Shown: positions 16,293 to 24,749 of the stretch, in pieces
How the letters are laid out: each line of letters starts with the position of its first letter
How positions within the stretch are numbered: position 1 is the stretch's first letter
Assembly (NCBI RefSeq): GCF_010384365.1
Contig: NZ_CP048397.1
Coordinates: forward strand, 7,817,683-7,881,682
DNA length: 64,000 bases
DNA from: Streptomyces sp. S4.7
GTDB lineage: Bacteria; Actinomycetota; Actinomycetes; Streptomycetales; Streptomycetaceae
Direction: 5' to 3'
Notes under the pieces: generated by a model
What the model saw: the letters and a program-made list of their open reading frames with translations, nothing else
Databases searched by the model: none
Told to the model about the DNA's origin: nothing
Made by a program: the position numbers and the translations under genes

Positions 16293-16625
16293 ATGGAATT
16301 CGCCGTCTTCATGACCCTGCCCGGTCCGGTCATCCTGCTGACCGCGCTGGCCTTCGTCGATCAGCACCTGCTGCGCGCCGGCCGGGCCGGCATCCTGCCG
16401 TGGCGGAATGTCGCCCGGCAGGGCCAGGTCTCGACGACCGGCTTCGGGATGCTGCACGCGAGCCTCTCGCCCGGCAAGCGGAGCGAGTTGAAGGAGCGCA
16501 GGTCGGCCCTGCTGATGCGGGACGACGAGGAGGACGGGGCTCCGCCGAACCGGACGACGGTGGATCTGGACGGCGGCACGGCGGTCGTACGGATACGACC
16601 GGGCCTGCCGGGCCGCCCGGACTGA
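16293..16625 (+). CDS. Small conserved actinobacterial protein (DUF6191-like), one membrane segment
   Basis: A 110-residue protein with a single N-terminal hydrophobic helix 'FMTLPGPVILLTALAFVDQHLL' followed by a charged cytosolic part 'SLSPGKRSELKERRSALLMRDDEEDGAPP'. The pattern fits the Streptomyces DUF6191 group; function unknown. GATACT stands a few bases before the ATG in the position of a -10 box, so translation may be leaderless. It is convergent with the lactonase gene across a strong terminator. Confidence 0.72.
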   Translation: MEFAVFMTLPGPVILLTALAFVDQHLLRAGRAGILPWRNVARQGQVSTTGFGMLHASLSPGKRSELKERRSALLMRDDEEDGAPPNRTTVDLDGGTAVVRIRPGLPGRPD

Positions 16626-16649
16626 CCGTCCGGCCCGGCGAACCCGCGT

Positions 16650-16692
16650 CTTCGGTCGCTCGGAGTGCTCACGGCGCTCCGAGCGACCGAAG
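16650..16692. terminator. Bidirectional terminator, perfect 16-bp stem
   Basis: CTTCGGTCGCTCGGAG (16650-16665) pairs perfectly with CTCCGAGCGACCGAAG (16677-16692) around an 11-base loop. It sits between convergent genes. Three copies of CCCGCAGAG follow directly at about 16693-16720. Confidence 0.85.
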
Positions 16693-16722
16693 CCCGCAGA
16701 GCCCGCAGAGCCCGCAGAGCCC

Positions 16723-17997
16723 TCAGAGCGGAAGGACGCAGACGGCGACCGGGGACGCGAACGGGTCGCCCGTCGCCGCCAGTTCGCCACTGTCCTGGTC
16801 GACATGGAAGACGGAGACGGCGTTCGACCGCTGGTTCGCGGCGAACAGCAGATTCCCGTCGGGCGAGAGGGCGAGCTGCCTCGGGTGGTCACCCCCGACG
16901 GGCACCGTGTCCAGCAGCCGCAGACCCGCGCCGTTGTCCTCGACGGCGAAGCGGGACAGGCTGTTGTGCCCCCGGTTGGCGAGGAAGACGAATGCGCCGT
17001 CGCCCGTGATCACGGGCTGGGAGGGGAAGCTGTCGCCCGCGCCGCCGGCGCCGGTGGGCAGCGGTTCGCCGGGGGTGAGGGCCCCGGTGCCGGGGTCGTA
17101 CGGGCAGACGGCGATCGTGTTGTTCAACTCGTTGGCCAGATAGGCGAATCGGCCCGAGGGATGGAAGACGAGATGCCTCGGCCCGGCTCCCGCGGGCAGC
17201 CTCGCGTACGAGACCCGGGTGAGCGTGCCCGCCGTGTCGTCGAGACGGTAGGTGTAGACGCTGTCGGTGCCGAGGTCGACGGCCAGCACATGGGCGCCGT
17301 CCGGGCTGGTGACGATCTGGTGCGCGTGCGGGCCGTTCTGGCCGGGGCCCGGAGCCGGTTCGGTATGGGTGACCAGGTCGGTGCGCTCGCCCAGTGCGCC
17401 CGACGCCTCGATGGGGTGCACGGCCACGTTGCCGGAGCCGTAGTTCGCGCTGAGCAGCCACCGCCCGCCGGGATGGACCGACAGGTGGCAGGGCGACGAG
17501 CCGCCGGTGCCTCGTGTACCGAGGACCGTGTGGTCGCCGTTCTCGCCCAGCGCGATCGCGGTGACGCCGCCGTCCTGGCGCTCGTTGACCGCGTACAGGG
17601 TGCCGCCGTCGGGGTGCACGGCGAGATACGAGGGGTCGCCGACACCCTGGAGCGTGCCGGTGTCGGTGATGCCGCCGGTGCCCGTGTCGTACGAGGCGAG
17701 CCCGATGCCCGTACCGCCGCTGGAGGTGTACGTGCCGATGAACAGCGTTCCCGTCGCGCGTAGTCGCCGGGAGCGCGCCGTGACTCCGGCCGCGGAAGCG
17801 GTGGTCGGCGCGGTCCGGGTCGTCGCGGACGTCGCCGCCGCCGTGGCGGGTACCGCGACCGTCGCGACGGCGGCGGCCACTATGCCGATGACCTGGCGGC
17901 GGCTCGGGCCGCCGGCCGGCCCGGCGGCTGTCGCGGGCGCTCCCGCGCCCGGGGCCGAATCCTTGCCTGAGGGCGTTCCTGTGCGGTCGTATGTCAT
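16723..17997 (-). CDS. Secreted seven-bladed beta-propeller lactonase (Tat substrate)
   Basis: A 424-residue protein. An N-terminal Tat signal has SRRQVIGIVAAAVATVAVP at about residues 32-50, followed by an Ala/Thr-rich stretch to residue 85. The mature part shows repeated propeller blades: 'GTLFIGTYTSSGG', 'PSYLAVHPDGGTLYAVNE', 'PCHLSVHPGGRWLLSANYGSGNVAV', 'GPRHLVFHPSGRFAYLANELNNT' and 'HPRQLALSPDGNLLFAANQRSN'. This is the 6-phosphogluconolactonase-type lactonase family (YbhE-like); export suggests an extracellular lactone or sugar-acid substrate. ATG 17997 is preceded by GAGG at 8 bases. Confidence 0.86.
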   Translation of the reverse strand: MTYDRTGTPSGKDSAPGAGAPATAAGPAGGPSRRQVIGIVAAAVATVAVPATAAATSATTRTAPTTASAAGVTARSRRLRATGTLFIGTYTSSGGTGIGLASYDTGTGGITDTGTLQGVGDPSYLAVHPDGGTLYAVNERQDGGVTAIALGENGDHTVLGTRGTGGSSPCHLSVHPGGRWLLSANYGSGNVAVHPIEASGALGERTDLVTHTEPAPGPGQNGPHAHQIVTSPDGAHVLAVDLGTDSVYTYRLDDTAGTLTRVSYARLPAGAGPRHLVFHPSGRFAYLANELNNTIAVCPYDPGTGALTPGEPLPTGAGGAGDSFPSQPVITGDGAFVFLANRGHNSLSRFAVEDNGAGLRLLDTVPVGGDHPRQLALSPDGNLLFAANQRSNAVSVFHVDQDSGELAATGDPFASPVAVCVLPL

Positions 17998-18095
17998 GCC
18001 GGGCACCTCGGATGACTCGTGGGGGGAGTGCTTGCCGGTGTTGTCCCACACCCTGTCGCCATCGCGCCCCCGTCGGCAAGGCCCCATCGGCGGTG

Positions 18096-19016
18096 TCAGT
18101 CGCGCAACGCCTGGGCGTCCCCCATCACGATCACCGGCCGCTTCGCCGGGTCCAGCAGGCGCAGGAGTTCGACCATGTGCGTTCTCGACAGCGAGACGCA
18201 CGCCTGGGTGGGACCCCTGTGGTCGACATGGATCCAGACGCCACCGCCCTTGCCGAGGCCGAGAGGGCGCTCCTTGTCCAACGGCGTGGTTCCGGGCGTG
18301 CGGTTGTAGTCGATGGCCACGACGTAGTCGAAGGAACCCTCCAGCGGCTCGCCCAGAAATCCGGTTCCGGTCGCCTCGAAGTCGCTGTCCTCGTCGTAGG
18401 GGAGCCGGGACCCGGGGTCGGGCAGCCGGCCACCGGCGTCGCCGAGTGTGAAGACACCGATCGGCGACCTCAGGTCGGAGGCCCGGTGGTTCCGGGTCCA
18501 GCCGCGCAGCGCGTTGTGCGCGGGCCAGCGGTTGGTGACGGGTTGCCAGCCGGTGTCCGCGTCCCGCTCGTACAGAGCGACTCCGGACCGCGGTGAGTTC
18601 CGGCCCTCGCCCGTGACGACGAGGGCCTGGCGGGCGGAGAGGGGAATATCGGCGCGGGTGACCGGGCCGAGGCCCGGGATCTCGCGGATCGGCGACGCCT
18701 CCACCGGTGCGCCGGCGACCCCACGGGCCGCCGCCCTGTTCAGCGGGTCCTGACGGCGTTCGGGCCGTCCGTACCGTGTCTCACCCCGCGCCGGGTGCCC
18801 CTGTGTCGGCTTGCCCTCGGCCGACTTGCTCTCCGCGATCCGGTTGCTCTGCGCGATCCGGCCCTCTTCCGCTCCGGCCGGCTCCGCCCTGCTCTCCGCC
18901 CGCCGTCCGTCGCCCGGCGCCTGCTGCGCGCATCCGGTCAGGAGCAGGCAGGTGCAGAGCGAGGTGAGGGTCAGAGCACCTCTGGCACCGTGGAGAGCGC
19001 GGGGGAGGAGACGCAT
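18096..19016 (-). CDS. Lipoprotein with YkuD-type L,D-transpeptidase-like domain
   Basis: A 306-residue exported protein. The signal 'LTLTSLCTCLLLTGCAQQ' ends in a lipobox Cys near residue 31. An Arg/Glu/Ala-rich linker follows to about residue 100. The C-terminal catalytic domain has 'LRSPIGVFTLGDAGG', 'IDYNRT', and 'VWIHVDHRGPTQACVSLSRTHMVELLRLLD' with the His and Cys of the YkuD site. Such enzymes cross-link peptidoglycan through meso-A2pm or act as related Cys peptidases. ATG 19016 follows AAGG by 7 bases. It is divergent from the amidase gene, giving two wall enzymes side by side. Confidence 0.83.
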   Translation of the reverse strand: MRLLPRALHGARGALTLTSLCTCLLLTGCAQQAPGDGRRAESRAEPAGAEEGRIAQSNRIAESKSAEGKPTQGHPARGETRYGRPERRQDPLNRAAARGVAGAPVEASPIREIPGLGPVTRADIPLSARQALVVTGEGRNSPRSGVALYERDADTGWQPVTNRWPAHNALRGWTRNHRASDLRSPIGVFTLGDAGGRLPDPGSRLPYDEDSDFEATGTGFLGEPLEGSFDYVVAIDYNRTPGTTPLDKERPLGLGKGGGVWIHVDHRGPTQACVSLSRTHMVELLRLLDPAKRPVIVMGDAQALRD

Positions 19017-19395
19017 GTCGAACCTTTCGTGGGCGTGGGCAGGCGGTTCGTCCTCGTCCGCCGCGTTTCTCTGCGCCATGAAACGCGATCATCGTGTGAT
19101 CCGACCGCCACGAGATACGCGATCAGGGACAGATCCCGGGATTTCCCCCGTTCTGCCTAAGAAGGCGTCAGACGTCGTAAGCGGAAGGGGTATGTGGAGG
19201 GGTGGATTCCGGTCGGCTGCCGACTCTTCTCCGGCTTCCGTCATTGGTGCGAGCAAAGGCGGTCGAGGGCGATTGGTCGGCCCGCGGGTGATTCGTGAAC
19301 GCGCGTAGTTTCAGTCGGCCGAAAGAGCGTCAAATTGGTTGCCCGACAGGGTTGTCGAGGACATGGCGGAATTGCTTGTCTTGACGCGTCGTGCA

Positions 19396-19411
19396 TCGTG
19401 GCGCGCCACGA
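19396..19411. promoter_or_regulatory. 16-bp perfect palindrome upstream of the amidase
   Basis: TCGTGGCGCGCCACGA is a perfect palindrome, 10 bp after TTGACG (19381-19386) and about 95 bp before the amidase ATG. It lies in the otherwise gene-free 489 bp between the transpeptidase and amidase genes and may be an operator within a promoter spacer. Confidence 0.5.
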
Positions 19412-19505
19412 CTCCGCCCCACCGGAGTGGCCAACCCCGCTGCGCGGCTTGCCTGTTGTCGTTGAATCCGGGAGATCGTTCCCCCCACTTCCCAAGGAGA
19501 TCGAC

Positions 19506-20594
19506 ATGGTTGCCAATTCAGGACCCGGCCGTCGTACGGTGCTCAGAGGCGGTCTCACCGCCACGGCCGTCGGGGCGCTGGGACTCGCCGCGACCGGACC
19601 GGCGAACGCCGCCCCCGTCCGCCGCCCGGCGGCCCGTTCACCGCTCGCCACCGCGGAGCCGCGTATCTACAGCACCGCCGAATGGGGCGCGCGGCCCCCG
19701 AACCAGCAGATCGTCGTGCTCGACCGGGTGCCGACCTACATCGTCGTGCACCACACCGCGGAGCCCGGCAACAGCGAGGACTACTCGCTGGAGCACGCGA
19801 TGGAGATCTGCCGGTCGATCCAGAACTTCCACATGGACGGTCAGGGTTGGGGTGACTCCGGTCAGCAGTTCACCAACTCGCGCGGCGGATTCATCCTCGA
19901 AGGCCGGCACCAGAGCCTCGACGTCGTACGCGGTGGCACGCAGCACGTGCAGGGCGCGAACGTCGGCGGCCGCAACAGCGAGGTCATCGGCATCGAGAAC
20001 GAGGGCCTCTATACGGAGGTCGACGTACCCGCCGCGCTCTGGGGCTCGCTCGTCCAGCTCGTCGCCTGGATCGCCACCCAGTACGGGCGCCCGGTCACCG
20101 ACATCATGGGCCACCGTGACTTCAACTCCACCGAGTGCCCCGGCGGTGTGCTCTACGGCAGGCTCCAGGAGCTGCGCGACGCGGTCGCCGGCGCCCTGGG
20201 CGTGGCGCCGGCCGACCGGCCCTCCGTCTGGCCGCTGCTGCGGCCGGGAGCCGCCGGTCCTCAGGTGCGTGCCGCGCAGTACCTGCTGCGCGCCCGCGGC
20301 TTCGAAGACGTGCCCGTGGACGGTGTCTTCGGTGCGGCCACCAAACGCGCGGTGGTCAAACTCGCCGACGTGCACAACGTCGAGAAGCACACCTGCGCGG
20401 CCATGGCCCGCAGCCGTACGGACGAGACCGGATATCTCGGCTCCGACATCTGGCCCCTGATCACCCCGAAGGTCAGGGCGGGCGAGAACGCCGACGTCGA
20501 GAAGGCGGTGACCACCCTGCACCGCGCCGGCGCGGACCGGGCCCACTCCACCGGCGTACTCACCGCGACCGACTGGAAGCACCTCCTGGCCTGA
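19506..20594 (+). CDS. Secreted N-acetylmuramoyl-L-alanine amidase (PGRP type) with peptidoglycan-binding domain
   Basis: A 362-residue Tat-exported protein. GRRTVLRGG near residue 8 starts the signal, which ends at about 'PANAAP'. The Amidase_2/PGRP domain spans about residues 50-220: 'YIVVHHTAEPG' gives the first zinc His, 'GHRDFNSTECPG' the second His and third ligand. It cleaves between muramic acid and the stem peptide. A PG-binding-like repeat follows, 'LLRPGAAGPQVRAAQYLLRARGFEDVPVDGVFGAATKRAV'. AAGGAGATCGAC directly before ATG 19506 is a strong ribosome site. A terminator hairpin follows 11 bp after the stop. Confidence 0.9.
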   Translation: MVANSGPGRRTVLRGGLTATAVGALGLAATGPANAAPVRRPAARSPLATAEPRIYSTAEWGARPPNQQIVVLDRVPTYIVVHHTAEPGNSEDYSLEHAMEICRSIQNFHMDGQGWGDSGQQFTNSRGGFILEGRHQSLDVVRGGTQHVQGANVGGRNSEVIGIENEGLYTEVDVPAALWGSLVQLVAWIATQYGRPVTDIMGHRDFNSTECPGGVLYGRLQELRDAVAGALGVAPADRPSVWPLLRPGAAGPQVRAAQYLLRARGFEDVPVDGVFGAATKRAVVKLADVHNVEKHTCAAMARSRTDETGYLGSDIWPLITPKVRAGENADVEKAVTTLHRAGADRAHSTGVLTATDWKHLLA

Positions 20595-20605
20595 CCCCGC
20601 GCGAC

Positions 20606-20641
20606 CCTTCGGCGGCAGGAACCACTTCCTGCCGCCGAAGG
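20606..20641 (+). terminator. Terminator of the amidase gene, perfect 16-bp stem
   Basis: CCTTCGGCGGCAGGAA (20606-20621) pairs exactly with TTCCTGCCGCCGAAGG (20626-20641) around the 4-base loop CCAC. Confidence 0.9.
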
Positions 20642-20736
20642 CATCCTTACGGCGGACCGCGCTCCGCGGGCCGGATGTCAGACTCCAGGTGGTACGGCGC
20701 CTTCTTGAAGAGGGGGCAAGCTACAGGAGGCACGAC

Positions 20737-21732
20737 ATGTCCGAGCCCGGGACCGAAGCCGGCAGCTCGCGGGAGCAGGCGGCCGACACGGCGACGCGGG
20801 TCTTCGTCGACCACCGCGATCTGCTGTTCTCCGTCGTCTACAACATGCTCGGCAGCGTCGCGGACACCGAGGACGTACTCCAGGAGACCTGGCTCTCCTG
20901 GGCGGGCAGGGTCGGGCGCTCGCCGACGGCGGACATCGACCATCCGCGCGCCTATCTGGTGCGCATCGCGGTGAACCACGCGCTCGCCGGACAGGCCGGC
21001 GCCGCCCGCCGCCGCGAGACGTACATCGGGCAGTGGCTGCCCGAACCCCTGGTCACCGGCGGCACCGACACCGCCCGGTCCGATGCGGCCGTCGGACCCG
21101 CACGAGCGGCCGACGACGCGTCGGACGCCGCCGACCGGGCGCTGCGCACCGAGTCCGTGTCGATGGCGCTGCTGGTCGTCCTGGAGACCCTCACGCCCCT
21201 CGAACGCGCGGTGTTCGTCCTCCACGAGGTCTTCGGCTACGCGCACACCGAGATCGCCGGAATCCTCGACCGCAGTCCGTCGGCCGTACGGCAGCTCGCG
21301 CACCGCGCCCGCGAACACGTCCTCGCCCGCCGCCCGCGCTTCCAGACCCGCCCGCGTGTCCAGCGGCAGGTGACCGAGCGGTTCGTCGCGGCGGCGCTGG
21401 GCGGCGACGTCGGGACGCTGATGGAGATCCTGGCACCCGACGTGGCGATGTGGTCCGACGGCGGCGGCAGGGTCCGCTCCGCGCCGAGGCCGATCCACGG
21501 CCGGGAGAAGGTGGCCCGCATGGTGGCGGGCTTCGCGGCGCGGCCCAGGGAGGGCCTGGACATCCGTTACCGGAGCGTCAACGGGGACCTGTCGGTGGTG
21601 GTTTACGAGGGTGGCGCCCCTTACGGGGTGATGGTGATGGACCTGACTCCCGACGGTGACCAGGTGTCCGGTGTCTATCTCGTCATCAACCCGGACAAGC
21701 TCTCGGACGTCCGGCGGTCGGAAGGGGACTGA
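20737..21732 (+). CDS. ECF sigma factor of the SigJ (ECF41) type
   Basis: A 331-residue protein. Region sigma-2 is 'HRDLLFSVVYNMLGSVADTEDVLQETWLSW' (about residues 27-56), region sigma-4 is 'LETLTPLERAVFVLHEVFGYAHTEIAGILDRSPSAVRQLAHRAREHV', and the C-terminal 120 residues form a SnoaL-like domain ('RFVAAALGGDVGTLMEILAPDVAMWSDGGG'), the fused regulatory domain of the ECF41 group in place of an anti-sigma factor. ECF41 genes often adjoin a carboxymuconolactone decarboxylase or oxidoreductase; none is next to this one. AGGAGG lies 6-7 bases before ATG 20737. The linker between sigma-2 and sigma-4 is unusually Ala/Asp-rich. Confidence 0.9.
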   Translation: MSEPGTEAGSSREQAADTATRVFVDHRDLLFSVVYNMLGSVADTEDVLQETWLSWAGRVGRSPTADIDHPRAYLVRIAVNHALAGQAGAARRRETYIGQWLPEPLVTGGTDTARSDAAVGPARAADDASDAADRALRTESVSMALLVVLETLTPLERAVFVLHEVFGYAHTEIAGILDRSPSAVRQLAHRAREHVLARRPRFQTRPRVQRQVTERFVAAALGGDVGTLMEILAPDVAMWSDGGGRVRSAPRPIHGREKVARMVAGFAARPREGLDIRYRSVNGDLSVVVYEGGAPYGVMVMDLTPDGDQVSGVYLVINPDKLSDVRRSEGD

Positions 21733-21908
21733 CCGGACGGGGTGGCGGGACCGGGGGAGGGGCGGGGTCGAGAGGGGTCACGGGATCGGTCCGGGCTCCG
21801 GACGCGCCGGCCAGGGCGTGTCCGGTGGATCGGGGAGTCCGTTCGTGGCCCACTCGTCACGTTCCTGTTCCCGTCTCTCCTCCTGGGCACGTCCCTTCCG
21901 GAACCGCT

Positions 21909-22586
21909 GTGAAGACCCTGACCGAAGAGGTCCGCGACGAACGGGGCGTCGGTCGCCTGTTCACCCTGTGCGACGGGGTGTTCGCCATTGCCATGACGCT
22001 GCTCGCCCTCGACCTCCGGCTGCCCGATCTCGGCAAGAACCCCGGCGACGCCGCGATCCGCCAGGCTCTCGTCGATCCGGAACCGCGCTATCTGTCGTTC
22101 CTGATCAGCCTCTACGCGATCGCGAGCTACTGGCGGCGGCACCGCGCAGAGATGCGTACGGTCCGCGTCGGCCGGCCGGCGCTCGTACGGCTGACGATGT
22201 TCCTCCTCCTCACGATCGCCGTACTGCCGTTCGTCTCCGACGTCCTCGGCTCCTACGGGAATCAGGCCGGGATCGTCGTGGCCGTGTACGCCGGGGTGAA
22301 TGTTGTCGCGGCCGGAACGCTGCTGGTCATCAGGTGGGTGGTCGACAGGCACGAGCCTCCCGCGGAGGTCGCGAGCGAGCACGGACGGTACGAACTCTGG
22401 TTCGACCTGGCCGCGTTCGTACTGGCCGTTCCGTCGGGCTACGTCCTTCCCGGCAACGGCCCACAAGCACTGATCGTGCTCCTCGCCCTGAGCGGCGTCG
22501 CCTCCTTCGTCACCCGGCTCCTCCTGCGCAGGCGCGGAGACGCCGGGGCGCAGACGCGTGAGGTGTTCCCCGGATCCCGCTCATGA
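21909..22586 (+). CDS. TMEM175-like (DUF1211) membrane protein, putative potassium channel
   Basis: A 225-residue protein with about six hydrophobic helices. The first, 'RLFTLCDGVFAIAMTLLALDLRLPDL', carries the family's F..CDGVFAIAMTLL pattern, where the conserved residues line the ion path in bacterial TMEM175 channels. 'YRSFLISLYAIASYWRRH'-like sequence (YLSFLISLYAIASYWRRH here) forms helix 3. Prokaryotic members form tetramers that leak potassium. GTG 21909 is chosen because upstream in-frame sequence is low-complexity; the ribosome site is weak. The stop codon overlaps an inverted repeat belonging to the next gene's control region. Confidence 0.8.
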   Translation: MKTLTEEVRDERGVGRLFTLCDGVFAIAMTLLALDLRLPDLGKNPGDAAIRQALVDPEPRYLSFLISLYAIASYWRRHRAEMRTVRVGRPALVRLTMFLLLTIAVLPFVSDVLGSYGNQAGIVVAVYAGVNVVAAGTLLVIRWVVDRHEPPAEVASEHGRYELWFDLAAFVLAVPSGYVLPGNGPQALIVLLALSGVASFVTRLLLRRRGDAGAQTREVFPGSRS

Positions 22587-22630
22587 GCGACTGCTCAAAC
22601 TCCTGCTACTTTCAGTTGAGCAGTCGCTCA
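22584..22630. promoter_or_regulatory. Perfect 15-bp inverted repeat, TetR-type operator pair
   Basis: TGAGCGACTGCTCAA (22584-22598) and TTGAGCAGTCGCTCA (22616-22630) are exact inverted copies, 17 bp apart. Each arm is itself nearly palindromic (TGAGC...GCTCA), as in double TetR operators. It lies 32 bp before the SRPBCC-like start. No TetR gene is present nearby. Confidence 0.7.
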
Positions 22631-22661
22631 ACAGCGAGAGGACCAACGGCCGGGGGACGGA

Positions 22662-23068
22662 ATGGGCCTGTACGTCGAAACGCGCGTCCGTACGGACATG
22701 GAGACGCTCTGGGCGCGGACACAGGACCCGGCGCAGCACCAGCGGTGGGACCTCCGCTTCACGGAGATCGACTGGCTGCCGCGCCCGGCCGGTGAGCCGC
22801 AGCGGTTCCGCTACGCGGTCCGGGTGCTCCCCTTCCTCACCGTCTCCGGCACCGGCGTCAGCGCGGGGGAGAGCGGCGGGGCGGACGGGCGCCGAGTCTC
22901 CGTAATGAGGTTCGCCTCGCCGCCCCCCTCTCCCTCCTGGCGGAGGGCAGCGGGTACTGGCGTTACGTGCCCACGCCCGACGGTGTCCGCTTCCTGACCG
23001 GATACGACTACCGCCCTCGTTGGGGGCGCCTCGGCGCCGTCTCCGAGACGCTCACGAAGTCGGTGTAG
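22662..23068 (+). pseudogene. SRPBCC-like protein, frameshifted and 3'-truncated
   Basis: The first 75 residues from ATG 22662 (MGLYVETRVRTDMETLWART, then 'DPAQHQRWDLRFTEIDWLPR') look like the N-terminal part of an SRPBCC-type ligand-binding protein. Near 22915-22930 the frame is lost. In another frame the sense continues: 'APLSLLAEGSGYWRYVPTPD' followed by 'GVRFLTGYDYRPRWG'. After about 23022 the sequence becomes the reverse complement of the convergent reductase gene, so the C-terminal half is missing. The frameshift could be a sequencing error; the missing end could not. Confidence 0.68.
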
Positions 23069-23508
23069 AGGGAGAGCGCCACCTGGGAGCGCACGGTCGC
23101 CACCTGTAGTTCGGACATGATCAGGCGCAGATGCTCGACCGCGCGGGTGCCGCCGACGCTGCCGTAACTGACGAATCCGGCGGCCTTGTTGTTCCACTCC
23201 GCGTAGACGAAGTCGATCGCGTTCTTCAGCGCGCCCGAGGTCGAGTGGTTGTACTCGGGGGTGACGAAGAGATAGCCGTCGAAGGAGGCCACTTTCTCCG
23301 CCCACGCCAGGGGGTGGTCCTGTGTGTACTGCCCCATGGCCGGCGGAACGACCTCGTCCAGATGTGGCAGCTTGTAATCGGCGATGTCGACGAGTTCGAA
23401 CTCGGCGTCATCGCGCTGAGCGGCGATCTTCTGGGCCCATTTGGCGACGGCCTCGCCGTTACGGCCCGGACGGGTACTGCCAAGCACGATTGCGATCTTC
23501 AACGTCAT
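23008..23508 (-). CDS. NADPH-dependent FMN reductase, C-terminally truncated
   Basis: A 166-residue protein starting MTLKIAIVLGSTRPGRNGEA, the FMN-phosphate loop of NADPH:FMN reductases (SsuE/ChrR fold). 'VTPEYNHSTSGALKNAIDFVYAEWNNKAAGFVSYGSVGG' is the flavin-binding middle. Homology ends at 'VALSLYTDF'; the following 15 residues (VSVSETAPRRPQRGR) are unlike the family, whose members continue about 35 residues more. The loss coincides with the missing end of the convergent SRPBCC gene, which points to one deletion. Start supported by AGGAG 8 bases upstream. Activity is uncertain because the last helix of the flavodoxin fold is gone. Confidence 0.78.
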   Translation of the reverse strand: MTLKIAIVLGSTRPGRNGEAVAKWAQKIAAQRDDAEFELVDIADYKLPHLDEVVPPAMGQYTQDHPLAWAEKVASFDGYLFVTPEYNHSTSGALKNAIDFVYAEWNNKAAGFVSYGSVGGTRAVEHLRLIMSELQVATVRSQVALSLYTDFVSVSETAPRRPQRGR

Positions 23509-23529
23509 GATCCGCTCCTGACTCAAGAT

Positions 23530-23539
23530 GTCAATTGAC
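23530..23539. promoter_or_regulatory. Palindrome upstream of the FMN reductase
   Basis: GTCAATTGAC is a perfect 10-bp palindrome 22 bp before the reductase ATG. Its AT-rich centre stands out in this DNA. It could be an operator for a MarR- or HxlR-type regulator not encoded here. Confidence 0.4.
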
Positions 23540-23739
23540 CCTCCTCTTCCATGCTGATCGATCTCGCCGACGCGGGCCACACCAAGATCGTGGACGCCGC
23601 GTCCGGGCGGTATTCCGACCGTCGGCCGAGACCCCGTGCGTTCTCCGTGCGTGGCCCGTCCGCTCCGGCGGCACCGGGTAACTATCAGACGCTACGGGGC
23701 ATTTGTGCGGCGGAGTTCCTGCTTATTGAGCCATGAGGG

Positions 23740-23769
23740 TTGCAATTCGGCCATGTGAGCGCCTACACA
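23740..23769 (+). promoter_or_regulatory. Candidate housekeeping promoter for the MHYT gene
   Basis: TTGCAA (23740-23745), 18 bp, then TACACA (23764-23769), 36 bp before the ATG. The stretch 23700-23790 is the most AT-rich around and also holds the inverted pair CACAT...ATGTG. Confidence 0.45.
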
Positions 23770-23805
23770 TTATCTCCACAGATGTGAGGGACGGGAGCAC
23801 GGCAC

Positions 23806-24747
23806 ATGCAAGGCACGATTGACGGGTTCAGCTACGGGGTCATCACACCGATCGCGGCTTTCGTGATGGCCTGCTTCGGCAGCGCGCTGGGGCTGCGCTG
23901 CGTCACCCGCTCACTGCGGGCGGAACAGTCCTTCAAGCCGGGGTGGTTGTCCCTCGGCGCCGCGTCCATCGGCTGTGGCATCTGGACGATGCACTTCATC
24001 GCGATGATGGGCTTGCAGATACGGCAGACATCAATCGCCTACGACGTCCCGCTCACGGTCGCCAGCCTTGTCGTGGCGGTCCTCGTCGTCAGTGTCGGCG
24101 TCTTCGTCGTGGGCTACCGGGGCAGCTCCCCGCCCGTCCTGATCACCGCCGGAGTCATCACCGGTCTCGGCGTGGCCGCGATGCACTACCTCGGCATGGC
24201 GGGCATGCGACTGGAGGGGCAATTCCACTACGACACCACGATCGTGGCGCTCTCCGTCGTGATCGCCGTGGTCGCCGCGACCGCTGCCCTGTGGGCGGCG
24301 GTGTCCGTCCGGGGGTTCTTCCCCAGCCTGGTCGCGAGCCTCATCATGGGCGCGGCCGTGACCGGAATGCACTACACGGGGATCGCGGCGATGAGCGTGC
24401 ACCTCGCCGGCGGCGCGCCGCGCCCCGGGGTATCGGGCGACTCGCTGCCGTCGGTCATGCTGCCCATGCTGCTGGGACCGCTGGTCTTTCTCGTGCTGGC
24501 GGGTGTGGTCGTCATGTTCGACCCGCTTCTGGTCCTCGGGGAGGGCGAGTGGAACGACACCCCTGCCAGGAAGCGCGAGTCGACCGGACCGGGACGGACC
24601 GGCAGCCCGGACATGCCGGGCCTGCCGGGTACGGCCACGGGGCCCGTGAACCCGGTGCCCGGTCCGCCGGCCTGGACGACGACGGCGAACAGGGACACCG
24701 GTGCCCGGTCGCCGGGCGAGGAATCGACGCGCCGGCCGGGTTGGTGA
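23806..24747 (+). CDS. MHYT-domain integral membrane sensor
   Basis: A 313-residue protein with seven hydrophobic helices. The MHYT motif appears three times: 'GIWTMHFIAMMG' (about residue 62), 'VAAMHYLGMAGM' (about 127) and 'VTGMHYTGIAAM' (about 190). In this domain the Met and His of each repeat are proposed to bind copper or sense gases such as oxygen or nitric oxide. No GGDEF, EAL or kinase domain follows; the C-terminal 75 residues are a Pro/Gly/Thr-rich cytosolic tail. GGGAG lies 8 bases before the ATG. It is convergent with the PIG-L gene with only two bases between the stop codons. Confidence 0.88.
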   Translation: MQGTIDGFSYGVITPIAAFVMACFGSALGLRCVTRSLRAEQSFKPGWLSLGAASIGCGIWTMHFIAMMGLQIRQTSIAYDVPLTVASLVVAVLVVSVGVFVVGYRGSSPPVLITAGVITGLGVAAMHYLGMAGMRLEGQFHYDTTIVALSVVIAVVAATAALWAAVSVRGFFPSLVASLIMGAAVTGMHYTGIAAMSVHLAGGAPRPGVSGDSLPSVMLPMLLGPLVFLVLAGVVVMFDPLLVLGEGEWNDTPARKRESTGPGRTGSPDMPGLPGTATGPVNPVPGPPAWTTTANRDTGARSPGEESTRRPGW

Positions 24748-24749
24748 CG

